Position numbers and translations under genes: made by a program
Assembly (NCBI RefSeq): GCF_002104995.1
Contig: NW_024468389.1
Coordinates: forward strand, 1-26,400
Reading direction: 5' to 3'
DNA: 26,400 bases
Source: Linderina pennispora
Taxonomy: Eukaryota; Kickxellomycota; Kickxellomycetes; Kickxellales; Kickxellaceae
Notes under the pieces: model-generated
The model's input: the letters and a program-made list of their open reading frames with translations, nothing else
Told to the model about the DNA's origin: nothing
The model's database searches: none
Shown here: one piece after another, positions 12,012-20,526 of the stretch
How the letters are laid out: each line of letters begins with the position of its first letter
Position numbering within the stretch: position 1 is the stretch's first letter

Positions 12012-14246
12012 CTAGGGCGTCTGGATCGTGGGCGTCATCAGCGGTGTCTTCATCTTCAGGTGGATGGGCGGTCTCAGATCGCTGTCCTCATCATGGTCCT
12101 TGATGCCTGGCAGCTCAGCTGTGATGCTGAGAGCTGCCAGATCGTACGTGGCCAGATCGGCGCCATCGATAGGCGTGCCCGGGATCGACTGGGGCCGCGA
12201 GATCTTGCTGCCCTGCGCATCCCGGTCGTATGGCGACGCGTAGCTCGAGTCGTCAAACGACTCCGGATAGCACCGCCGCAGCGCGCACTGCCGTGCCTTC
12301 ATGTACTCGATGCCCATGCGCTTCCAGTCCAGGATGTCCGACAGCCGCTCCGTGCGGTTGCGCTGGTTGATGCGCTGCCGCCGCGACTTTTGGCAGAAGT
12401 CAAACATGTGGCTCGCCAGCTGGTCCTGCGACTCGTCGGCAGACTTCATGCGGCGGTCCACAATGTAAATTCCATAGTCCTGCGGGTTGACAATGTTGTC
12501 CTCCATGAAGCACCCGAAGCCCGACAGGTTCGTCGTGATCGAGGGCACCCCCATCACTGTGCACTCGGCCGGCGTGTAGCCCCACGGCTCGTAGTACGAC
12601 GGGAACACACCCAGGTGCGTGCCGCGGATAAAGTCCTCGTAATCCAGCCCGATCACAGGGTTGTTGGCGTTCAGGAACTCGGGGTGGAACACAACCTTGA
12701 CGCGGTCGTCGTCGTTGTTGAACAGCTGCACGGCCCGCAGCTGGGTCAGCACCGGGTCCTCCGAGTCGTCGACCACATTGTGCGTGACGATTGGCGGCAG
12801 CGCATCGCGCTTCAGCGAGAACACGCGCCGCTTCAGCAGGATGCGGTCCTGCTCCGTCAGCAGATCGTCCGCCTGCGGCTCCTTGCCGCGGGCTGCCATC
12901 TCAAAGATCCGACGCCCAATCCGTGCCGACACCTCGTTGACAGTGTCCTCCAGCTGCTTGATCAGCGCCTGGCCCTTCAGCGTCTCGACCGTGAACGAGT
13001 TGACCTTGGCCGGCGTGATGATAAACGCCACCACAGTCACCGGCGAGTTGCACGCCTTCAGCCGGGCGTTAAGGCGCGCCAGGGACTCAATGTACATGTC
13101 AATACCCTTGTTGCGGTACTCGTACCGTCCCGCAGTGAAGAAGTACAGCGTGTTCTCCAGATCAAAGTTGTAGTGCCCGTAAAAGTGGCCGCGCACAAAC
13201 CGGTTGATCTTCTCCTTGGCCACCTGGTGCAGGTTCTGGAACTCGTGCATCGCAGAGAACTTGACCACGTTGAGTCCGTTCGGTAGCACACCGTCGGGCT
13301 TGCGCTTCAGTAGGTACTCTGCCTCGTACGCCGTGATGTTTGACACGGTGGTAAACACGTCGACGCAGTGCGACGCCGCCCGCTCAATGCAGTACCGGTG
13401 GTAGATTCCGCGCTTGCCGGCCTCCTCGTCCACGTTGAAGTGGCGGAGGTTGTTGTAGAAGTCGACGTTGCCTGCGCACAGGTACCGCCCCAGCAGCGTC
13501 GCGTGGGTGGTGAAGATCGTGGCCACATCAATCTTGCGCTTGTTGCACAGCACCGCGCCCACACCAGCCTGCCACTCGTGGAACTGGGCGATGATGGCGT
13601 GTTCCTGATCGTTCTTTGCGACCTATTAGTTGATTACAAGAGCACGTTGTCAGCAACAGGGCGGGTAATATCAGGCAGCAAATCCAGGTGCCAGACCGGT
13701 TTTTCTGCAACCTGCTCTTTGTGCCTTTTTTTAAGCACGGTGAACAATTGGATCGTCTCGTACGCAGTCCCCCCCCCCCAACCCAAGCTTGCTCAATGAG
13801 AAAACGTCACCTACCTCGCCCAGGAACCACGCATTCAGGTAGCCCAGCAGAATCGCATCGTTGGTCTCGGTGTCGTTTGGCGGCGACGGAATGCCGGCCA
13901 CGCGCCAGAGGTCTCCCTTCCACTCGTCGAGCTTGAACGCGGCCGACCCGATATCAAACAGCACCACGCGGGGCGCACCGTCAATCAGCCAGCGTCCATA
14001 CAGCACCTGGATGCCCTGTGCCCGGATCGACTCGATAGCCTGCTTGATGGCTGGCTGGTCCGGCTCGATCTCCTCCACCTCAACCGGCGCAGTGAACCGG
14101 TTCCACGGCCCAGTCAGATGGTACCGGTCGCCGTACTCTTGCACCGTCACGGGCACCTTGGTCTTGATGACCGTGTAGATGCCGCCGACCTTGTTGGCTA
14201 CCTCCCATGAGGTCTCAAAAAGAAGAGGCTGCTGGACGTCACGCAT
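12012..14246 (-). CDS. GSY1: Glycogen synthase (UDP-glucose:glycogen glucosyltransferase, family GT3)
   Basis: Two exons, 14246-13815 (144 codons) and 13622-12012, give a 680-residue protein, close to the ~700 of yeast Gsy1/Gsy2. It transfers glucose from UDP-glucose to the growing alpha-1,4 chain in the cytosol. Visible landmarks are the N-terminal [20 protein letters not shown] glucose/nucleotide-binding region, [14 protein letters not shown] across the exon 2 start, [34 protein letters not shown], and the GT3 E-x7-E catalytic pair in [11 protein letters not shown] (about E489 and E497). The Arg-rich helix at ~556-570 ([12 protein letters not shown]) corresponds to the family's glucose-6-phosphate allosteric site. 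The C-terminal tail (~residues 600-680) holds RPQSIPGTP and several TP sites, where fungal glycogen synthases are inhibited by phosphorylation. The frame is fully intact. The start ATG at 14246 immediately precedes the conserved N-terminus. Confidence 0.95.
13623..13814 (-). other. Intron of the glycogen synthase gene (192 nt)
   Basis: On the reverse strand the donor is GAG|GTAGGT and the acceptor is ACTAATAG|GTC. A TTGCTGACA branch-like sequence lies ~25-30 nt before the acceptor. Splicing joins FLGE to [10 protein letters not shown], which matches the family's conserved FLGEVA...H block, so phase and position are well supported. The intron holds a run of ten C on the forward strand at 13769-13778. 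Confidence 0.9.
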
Positions 14247-15211
14247 AGCAGGCAGGAGAAGTAATAGGAAAGGGGGTGTTGTTTCTTGGGTAATAGAAGA
14301 GAGAAAAGAAGTACAGAGAGGAAGAGCTCCCGCGGAGACAAGAAATGGTAGTAAAGCAAACAGAAACGGGTGCCGGGGAGGGGAGGGATAGCCTCTTTTT
14401 GTACACGCGCTCGGTGAATGCGCTTTGAGGGGTTTGGATGAGGGGAGGCTGGATTGGAAATCTGGGTCCTGATATCGATGCCATCGCCCGAACAGGACCC
14501 TGTATACGCTGCGATAACGAGCTGGCCAGCAACGAGCAGGCGTGCCCCTCTCCTGATGCTTTTCTTCGCCCCCTCCCCGCTCCTCAACCAGTCAAAACCG
14601 CTGGGGGGAATGGGCCATTGCCAGACCACCCGCGCATCAGTCGACGGCACGACACACAAAACGACCACTAGGTATCGGCAAAAACAGCACCATCTCGCCT
14701 GCTCATCCCACCCTGCCCAGCCCCGCTCCCCAATCCGACGTGCGCACACGCACCCGAGTTCAAACGAGCCCGCGCTGTCTGGGCTCTCCTCCCCCAAGGC
14801 CTTTGCTGAATGAGCAACCGCGCCAGATCACGCTAATCGCCCGTGGCCATTGGACTGTTTTCGCCGAAGCATCCGCGTTTGAAAATCGTCGACTGCACGG
14901 CCCTTGGGGCGATTGTCTCTTTTTTTGGGGAGGCAAGCGACAACTGCTGCCCATGTGCTGGGAGACCCACCCACGGCCACGCCTTTGCATGCTGCCCGAG
15001 CACGACTTACTTTTCGTTATCGATCCATTGCGAATAATTGGTGTATACTGCGCCTGGCAGGGCATGCCACTAATAAGGCGGCTGGCATGTACGTCCAGTG
15101 CTGTGTTGGGTGTGAGAAATCACCGGGGCAAGTGTCCTTGGACCTTTATCGATTCCCCCCTGCTCTATACGTATCTTCCCACCACACCCTGCACAGCCTT
15201 GATAACAGACA
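14247..15211. promoter_or_regulatory. Divergent promoter region with candidate stress-response elements (AGGGG/CCCCT)
   Basis: A 965-bp region between divergently transcribed glycogen synthase and the GDSL hydrolase. The glycogen synthase side is purine-rich on the forward strand, i.e. a pyrimidine-rich 5' leader in the transcript. AGGGG occurs at 14379-14383, 14428-14432 and 14441-14445, and CCCCT at 14545-14549 and 14570-14574. In yeast this pentamer is the Msn2/4 stress-response element that drives glycogen genes. Its use here is inferred from sequence only. Overlapping open frames on both strands in this stretch look non-coding. Confidence 0.35.
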
Positions 15212-16420
15212 ATGAACAACACGCGCCGATTCGCACATGTGCTGCTGGTGATGGTAGTTACACTGATCTCCACGTTCTTGTCACCAGCAGTCCGTGCGCT
15301 GAAGCCGCGCGTGCCAGGAGCAAACGGGCGCCTGATTGTGTTTGGCGAGAGCCTGGTGGATCCCGGCAACCTGTACACGGCCATCGGCCACCTGTTCCCC
15401 TCGGCTCCCTACTACCAGGGCCGCTGGAGCAACGGGCCGACCTTTGCCGAGTACCTGGCCGACCTGCAGTGCCGTGCGATGGAGAACTTTGCCTTTGCCG
15501 GGGCAACCACCAACAACGGCAACGTGACGGCGCTGCCGGTCAAGTCTATTGTGCAGATGCCCAGTACCAGCGAGCAGCTGCAGCTGTTCGACCTGTACCA
15601 TCTGCTGACTGTCTCGGGAAGTGCATTCAAGGATGACATTGTCATGATGACTGCTGGAGCCAACGAGATCTTCCGCTCCATCGAGGGCATCCTCTCGGGC
15701 GACCTGCCCACCGACTACCTGCCGAGCGTCATTGCTGGCAACCTCAAGCAGCAGATCCTGGCGCTCAAGGAGCAGGGGCTGGTGCGCTTCATTCTGTTCT
15801 CGCTGCCGCCCATCGAGGACTCGCCGAGGAACAAGCTGGGCAACTACCCACCCGAGGTCCGCGACACCGTCAACAGGATCAACATTGCGCTCGAGCAGAT
15901 GGTCGTCGAGGTCAGGGACCAGGACCGCGACAACGAGACCGACCCCAGGCGTCGCATCAAGTGGATCCACTACATCTCCTTCCACGAAATCATCGCCACC
16001 CTCGAGGACCCGCTCATCCTCGATGCCATGCACATTAAAAACAGCAACTCGTCCTGCCTCCAGACCCTAAAGTACGACATTGACCTGGGCAACGACTTTT
16101 ACAACTTCCTCGAGCTCGTCACCCACGCAAACACCATCCCCATGTGCGACAACCCCGACGAGTACTTTTACTGGGACGCCTCGCACTTCTCCGCCCAGAT
16201 CCACCGCACCATTGGATATATGCTCGACGACGCGGTCGCCAAGTTCGAAGCCAACGAGTGCTGGACTATCGACAGCGGTCGCATTCTGGAGCTCGTCAAC
16301 CAAAACGAGCTGTACACGCCCATTGTGCTGCCCAAACAGTCCGCTACCACGTCAATCGTCCGGACCATGATGCAAAAGTTCCCCATCCTGCGCCTGGCAT
16401 TCCGCACATTTATGCTTTGA
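15212..16420 (+). CDS. Secreted SGNH/GDSL-type hydrolase (esterase/lipase family), intact
   Basis: 402 residues, single exon. An N-terminal signal peptide (a basic MNNTRR start, a hydrophobic LLVMVVTLISTFL core, cleavage after ~VRA29) predicts secretion. Block I is FGESLVDPGN with nucleophile Ser47, so the usual GDS is GES. Block II-like residues follow in FAFAGATTNNG (~93-103). Block III is TAGANEI with the probable oxyanion-hole Asn151. Block V is WDASH, giving catalytic Asp322 and His325. The family hydrolyses ester bonds of lipids or acetylated polysaccharides; the substrate cannot be told. It is related to, but clearly diverged from, the GDSL array at 21.5-25.7 kb and differs in having an extended C-terminus. 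The start ATG is immediately followed by the signal peptide. No frame lesions are seen. Confidence 0.88.
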   Translation: MNNTRRFAHVLLVMVVTLISTFLSPAVRALKPRVPGANGRLIVFGESLVDPGNLYTAIGHLFPSAPYYQGRWSNGPTFAEYLADLQCRAMENFAFAGATTNNGNVTALPVKSIVQMPSTSEQLQLFDLYHLLTVSGSAFKDDIVMMTAGANEIFRSIEGILSGDLPTDYLPSVIAGNLKQQILALKEQGLVRFILFSLPPIEDSPRNKLGNYPPEVRDTVNRINIALEQMVVEVRDQDRDNETDPRRRIKWIHYISFHEIIATLEDPLILDAMHIKNSNSSCLQTLKYDIDLGNDFYNFLELVTHANTIPMCDNPDEYFYWDASHFSAQIHRTIGYMLDDAVAKFEANECWTIDSGRILELVNQNELYTPIVLPKQSATTSIVRTMMQKFPILRLAFRTFML

Positions 16421-16580
16421 GCAGCACACGCTCCCCCTGCACACTCACGTAGAAATACAAGAAGCTGATGGACCCAGAAACTTGGACATAAAACAAAATA
16501 CAATAACAAGACGAGCTTTTAGATAAAGAAATTATAGAAGGGTGAGGCAGCCTTTCGAAACGCAAAACTAGCAATTGCTC

Positions 16581-17195
16581 TTACAGCTGGCTCGTTTTCG
16601 ATCTCGACCAGAATATGCTTTTGATTTTGCTCTTCACTGGCGTCTTGCCCTTCTGCCCCTGCTCCTCTGCAACCAGCGACGCGCTGCTTCTCATACTGCG
16701 CACGCTGCTTGCCAGGCTCTTCACCCGCGATGTCGCCGCCATTGTCTCTGGCCTCAGCCGAGTACTGACCTGCTCTGGCAGCGGCGACATTGGCGGTACA
16801 TTTTGCGGCGGCACATTTTGCGGCGGCACATTTTGCGGTGGCACAATTTGCGGCTGCACCTGCTGCTCCTGGGCTACCGGACTCTCCGGTGGCTGGGCTG
16901 CTCTGCTGACGCTGCTCTCTTCTGGCTGCCGGCTAACTGCCGGTGCCTGCTCTTGCTCCTCCTCCGGCTTGGTCCGCTGCATTTCAATGTGCATTTTCCG
17001 CACTGCCTCCTCGTCCCGGTACTCTTGTGTCTCGCGCACCACCTGCCGCTCAAGACGGAACATGTACTGCGGGATATCCTGAACTGGCGTGTACGACTCT
17101 ATCAGCTCAAACGGAAACTCGGTGATACCTGTGTCCTCGCTACTGTCCTGTGCGGGGTTAAACACAAGCACGACACCCTCCACAATATCCGACAT
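16581..17195 (-). CDS. Hypothetical protein with VPPQN repeat
   Basis: A single 204-residue frame with ATG at 17195. Residues 1-75 look like a small ordered domain (starts MSDIVEGVVLVFNPAQD, contains IPQYMFRLERQVVRETQEYRD) and may be helical at the end. Residues 76-115 are Glu/Gln/Pro-rich. Residues ~117-136 hold a VPP(Q)N-type pentapeptide repeat (IVPPQ NVPPQ NVPPQ NVPPM). The tail from ~155 is Ser/Arg/Lys-rich and basic (KTPVKSKIKSIFWSRSK). No signal peptide or membrane segment is seen. The gene is convergent with the GDSL hydrolase, 160 bp away. I do not recognise the family. The long ordered start, Kozak-like context and TATA box make it a credible gene. Confidence 0.65.
   Translation of the reverse strand: MSDIVEGVVLVFNPAQDSSEDTGITEFPFELIESYTPVQDIPQYMFRLERQVVRETQEYRDEEAVRKMHIEMQRTKPEEEQEQAPAVSRQPEESSVSRAAQPPESPVAQEQQVQPQIVPPQNVPPQNVPPQNVPPMSPLPEQVSTRLRPETMAATSRVKSLASSVRSMRSSASLVAEEQGQKGKTPVKSKIKSIFWSRSKTSQL
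16798..16857. repeat. 15-bp tandem repeat, four units
   Basis: ACATTTTGCGGCGGC is repeated at 16798, 16813, 16828 (one change) and 16843 (two changes). It lies inside the hypothetical gene and encodes, on the reverse strand, the VPPQN pentapeptide repeat. As a 15-bp unit it keeps frame when copy number changes. Confidence 0.9.
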
Positions 17196-17221
17196 GGGGG
17201 GTGCTTTTCTAATGAAAGTAG

Positions 17222-17233
17222 GCTATATAAATA
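17222..17233 (-). promoter_or_regulatory. Candidate TATA box of the VPPQN-repeat gene
   Basis: GGCTATATAAATAGG on the forward strand (TATTTATATAG on the reverse strand) lies 27-38 bp upstream of the ATG at 17195. It is a good TATA-type match, but the very short distance to the ATG implies a short 5' leader. Confidence 0.4.
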
Positions 17234-18520
17234 GGCCCGGAAGCATGAAAAAGAGAGGCTACGAAAATAATAAACGAGTCCAAGCAGAGCCGAAAGTCTG
17301 CCACAACAGCACCGCGGACAATAGCGCTTTGTTTGCTGCCCCTTGATAGTCTGCCAAGCGCCGGAAACTTCTCGCCTTCGACAAATGCAGCGCAAGGTTT
17401 TGGCAGGTTGACAATCGCCCTGTTCTTGAACTCGCCCGCGCTGATCTGACTTTGTAATCAAATATACACAGGTATATCTATGGATCTTATCAGGACACTG
17501 CGATCCGGGCTCTCGCCACAAGCAGCCGCCTTGCTGCTGCATACAATGTGGGGGCCATCCAGTGCTACTATCCGAGTGTGGGAACCAGGGCTGCAGTGTC
17601 TGTGCAGTCGCCCCTACGATCTGTGCGTTCGAATGACCAACCCCACATCTGGCCAGCGCCGAACAAGCCCCTCTGGTCATGCATGCTTTTGTTCCGTAGA
17701 ACGCAGCGCTTGCTCGGCCCTGTCCCTGAGTCAGGAATCTGGGCGACAAGTGATGTCAAGCGTACGTACGCTAAGGTACTCGCGCGCTTGCAACGTGGCT
17801 GGCCGACTGCCAGTCGGAGTGCGCGATATTTGCACAATCCCGGTCAGCCGGGAGCACATCTGCGTCAGCTGGGCCGGCTGCCTTTGGGCTCTGCAGATGT
17901 GTCGCTGCAGCTGGAAATTTATACTCGAGCAAGCTTTGTTTTTCTCCACATGTACCTTGCCGGTTATTGCGGCCTGCAGCCAACCGCAATGCGCCGCCCA
18001 CTGGCGCACTTGGGGCAGGCACAGCTTTTTTGTTTTATTTTTTCTGCTTACCTAGTTGCCAATTTCAGCCTGCATAATTCGGGCCTGGCTGCGCGCCCAT
18101 TGGCCAGCAGTGTCATCAGCGTGTGCTTCCTCGCCTCTCAAATTTCGCTTTTCAGACGGGTCGCACACTATTCTGCAATGCGCCTAGAGATTGGCGTGGC
18201 AAGCCAGAAAGCTCTGTTATTATACGGTCTGCCAGTGCCGCGAAGGTACACAGGACGAGCTGGCCGAATAGGGGAGAAAAATTTGCCAGCTTCCCGAACG
18301 CTGGCAGGCAACGGCATAAAAGAGGAGCGCCCAACCACCACGGATGAGGTCCTCATTCCGATTTCACTAGTTTATTCTTTTCCCACCATTTTTTCATCTC
18401 TTTCTGCGGGGCAATTAATAATCCGCCCCTTCGTAAAAGTGTTTGGTAGTGCCTGTCCCCTGGAACACGTCCTCTCGCAAAGCTACCGTCCCCCGGAAAC
18501 ACATCGTCATAATCGTCGCT
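17234..18520. promoter_or_regulatory. Upstream region of the ZIP transporter, with repeated AAGGTAC motif and a TATA-like box
   Basis: About 1.3 kb between the divergent VPPQN-repeat gene and the ZIP gene. A TATA-like CATAAAAG lies at 18315-18322. AAGGTAC is present at 17773-17779 and 18243-18249 on the forward strand and 17952-17958 on the reverse strand. The AAGGT core is shared with the yeast Zap1 zinc-responsive element half-site, so a role in zinc regulation is possible but unproven. Long forward frames crossing this region have no coding character. Confidence 0.3.
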
Positions 18521-19814
18521 ATGCCCTTCAGAAAGAATATCAGCCCGCTGCTGGCACTCGCCGCCATCAGCCTGGTGTCCCTGCATACTGCTGCCGCTGC
18601 CACCACTGCACCACGCCAGCTATTGCTTCGCCACTCTGTAGGCGATCACAGCCACAGCGAGGAGGAGACTGACTGCTACGCGTCGGGCGTCGATGACTGG
18701 AGCTCGAGCATGCACATCGCCGCCATCTTCATCATCCTCGGCGTCGGCGGCCTGGGCTCGATGCTCCCCGTCATCAGCCAGTACATGCCCGGCCTGCGCG
18801 TCTCACCGAGTATCCTGACCCTGGGCAAGTTCCTGGGAACCGGCGTCATCATTTTCGACCGCGCTCATCCACATGCTGCCGGCTGGCTCCGACAGCCTCG
18901 GTAATCCGTGCGTCGGCAGCCGCATGGGCAACTACAGCGGCTGGCCGGGCGTGCTGGTGATCATGGCCATCTTTGCTATGCATCTGATAGAGTTCCTGCT
19001 GTCCAACCACACCATGGATGGCCACTCGCACAGCCACGGGCTTCCCGGCGATCTGGTCTACTCTGCAGAGCCCGAGCCGCTGAACCTCGAGTCGCAGATC
19101 ATGGCGCACGAACATCACCACCACAGCCACCTCAACGACAGCTCCAACGCTACCACCATCAGCGAGGTCGACCAGAAGTCTGGCATGACGCCGCCAGTGC
19201 ATGAGTCCGTCGGCTTTGACACTACCGAGAACAACGAGAACTGCGATGCAGTGGCTGTCCACACACACCACAACCACGTCCATGGCTTGTCGTTTGTCGG
19301 CGGCAGCGAGGACTCGATCAAGGCACGCAAGATCCGCATCTCTACCTATATCCTCGAGCTCGGTATCTGCCTACACTCCGTCATCATCGGGGTCACCCTG
19401 TCGGTGACAGTGGGGTCTGAGTTTAAGACCCTGCTTATCGCCATTGCATTCCATCAGTTCTGCGAAGGTCTGGCGCTGGGCAGTCGTCTGGCACAGATAA
19501 AATACGCTCGCCACTCGTTCATCCGCGCCTTTGTCAGCGCTGCCATGTTCATGCTCATTACCCCCATCGGCATGTGCATCGGTATTGGCGTCCGCTACTC
19601 GTACGCGCCCAACTCGCCTTCGTCGCTAATCACCATGGGTGTGCTCGACTGCCTCTCGGCAGGCATCCTGATCTACAGCGGCCTGGTCAATCTGCTTGCT
19701 GAAGAGTTTGGCACCCTCGAGTTCCGCAGCTACAAGCGCGGCATGAAGGCTGCCTGCTTCATTGCCATGTTTGTGGGCGCGGCCATCATGGCAGTCATCG
19801 GCAAGTGGGCCTAA
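18521..19814 (+). CDS. ZIP-family zinc/iron transporter (Zrt1/2-like), one apparent frame break
   Basis: ATG at 18521 begins a signal-peptide-like stretch (MPFRKNISPLLALAAISLVSL), then a short extracytoplasmic part and TM1 (MHIAAIFIILGVGGLGSML). The frame breaks in a TTTT run at 18852-18855. With one T fewer the protein would pass directly from KFLGTGVII into STALIHMLP, the usual ZIP segment. The rest is open to 19814. The TM3-TM4 loop is a long His-rich zinc-sensing/binding stretch (HSHSHG, HEHHHHSH, HTHHNHVHG). TM4 has the HSVIIG metal-binding motif and TM5 has FHQFCEGLALGSRL with the HxxxEG motif, the paired intramembrane metal site. It ends in IGKWA, a common ZIP C-terminus. Expected role: zinc import at the plasma membrane or a vesicle. 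About 430 residues. The break is most simply a homopolymer sequencing error. Confidence 0.9.
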
Positions 19815-20088
19815 ACACGCTGCTGTGAAAGCATCCCCCCTCGTATATATAGTTATCTCGTTCCTTTTCTCTACTCTTCCACGGCAATTATAATATACCT
19901 TCATCACCAGCATTCCGGAATCACGATTTCAGAAGCCACACGTCAGACTCATTGTACTGTGCTGATCCGCCGACACATACAGATACCTTGCTATGTTATG
20001 TAGATTGTGAATTACTCTGCACAGTGTCCAGGCTTTCTAAAACTGCGTTGTGGTGTATTTAATAAACAGTTACAATCTACTTTCTCGC

Positions 20089-20526
20089 CTAGTCCTCGTA
20101 GCCAGTGGTTGCGCGCCGGGGACGGTTCGGGACTACAGGCATACTGGTATGGTTAGTAATACATGGGGTGGCTGCAATGATTACCTGGCTTCTGTCCATT
20201 CTTAAACCCTCTTCTACTTACGAGGATAGCTGGTCGGGACGGCCTTGGGTGCAACAAAACCGAGCTTCTGACGAATGGGCGGCACAAGGAGAACCAGAGC
20301 GGGACCTACAGGCAAATGAATTGAGCAAACACGAGTCATAGTGGTATATGGGCTTCGTCAGGGAGCTGCCTACAAGCACGCATATCGCTGCTTCGACAGT
20401 GCACGCTCCTTTTGGCTCCTGTTGAGCAGCCACTTCTGCCCACGATGCGCTACCTCCAAAACCGAGACCGAGACCCCAGATTGCGAACGGGTGACTGAAT
20501 GTGGCAGCACGAATCGACGCGAACAT
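20089..20526 (-). CDS. Mitochondrial complex I small subunit, fungal 9.5 kDa (NUO9.5/NDUFA3-like), three exons
   Basis: Reconstructed by splicing by eye: exon 1 20526-20454 (73 nt), exon 2 20305-20222 (84 nt), exon 3 20132-20089 (44 nt), total 201 nt = 66 residues plus stop. The protein starts MFASIRAATFSHPFAIWGLG and has one hydrophobic membrane segment continuing into GFGGPALVLLVPPIRQKLGF. It ends in SYPLPNRPRRATTGYED. A single TM helix followed by PPIR...LG and a TYP-P-x-x-P-R-x-x-TGY(D/E)D tail is characteristic of the fungal 9.5 kDa NADH:ubiquinone oxidoreductase accessory subunit of the inner membrane. The phases of both introns (1 and 1) and the total length divisible by three support the model. 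It is convergent with the ZIP gene. Family assignment rests on remembered motifs, not a search. Confidence 0.75.
20133..20221 (-). other. Intron 2 of the complex I subunit gene (89 nt)
   Basis: Reverse strand: donor CTC|GTAAGT, perfect branch point TACTAAC (20158-20152), and acceptor TGCCTGTAG|TCCCG. An earlier CAG (20143-20141) would bring a stop into frame, so the TAG acceptor is required to give YPLPNRP. Confidence 0.8.
20306..20453 (-). other. Intron 1 of the complex I subunit gene (148 nt)
   Basis: Reverse strand: donor GGAG|GTAGCG (non-consensus after GTAG) and acceptor TGCCTGTAG|GTCCC. Joining G and GT makes a glycine and continues the membrane segment as GFGGPALVLLV. The branch point is unclear, with CCTGACG or GCTCAAT as candidates. 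The acceptor 9-mer is identical to that of intron 2. Confidence 0.65.

Noticed and set aside
12060-13286. 408-codon forward-strand open frame antisense to glycogen synthase
   Set aside because: It exactly overlaps the conserved reverse-strand gene; the strong third-position C/G bias of that gene keeps the antisense frame open. The product is Arg/Val/Leu-rich with no domain.
14198-14797. 199-codon reverse frame upstream of glycogen synthase
   Set aside because: It overlaps the glycogen synthase start out of frame and consists of pyrimidine-tract translation (Leu/Phe/Ser runs); it is leader and promoter sequence.
15258-16033. Reverse-strand frames opposite the intact GDSL hydrolase
   Set aside because: Antisense shadows of a conserved secreted enzyme with high GC at third positions.
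17102-17749. 215-codon reverse frame overlapping the VPPQN-repeat gene
   Set aside because: Its 3' part overlaps the start of a better-supported gene in another frame, and it has no recognisable domain or signal.
17548-18672. Long forward open frame (374 codons) upstream of and overlapping the ZIP start
   Set aside because: No coding-like composition, no good ATG, and it runs into the ZIP coding region in the wrong frame. Better explained as promoter DNA.
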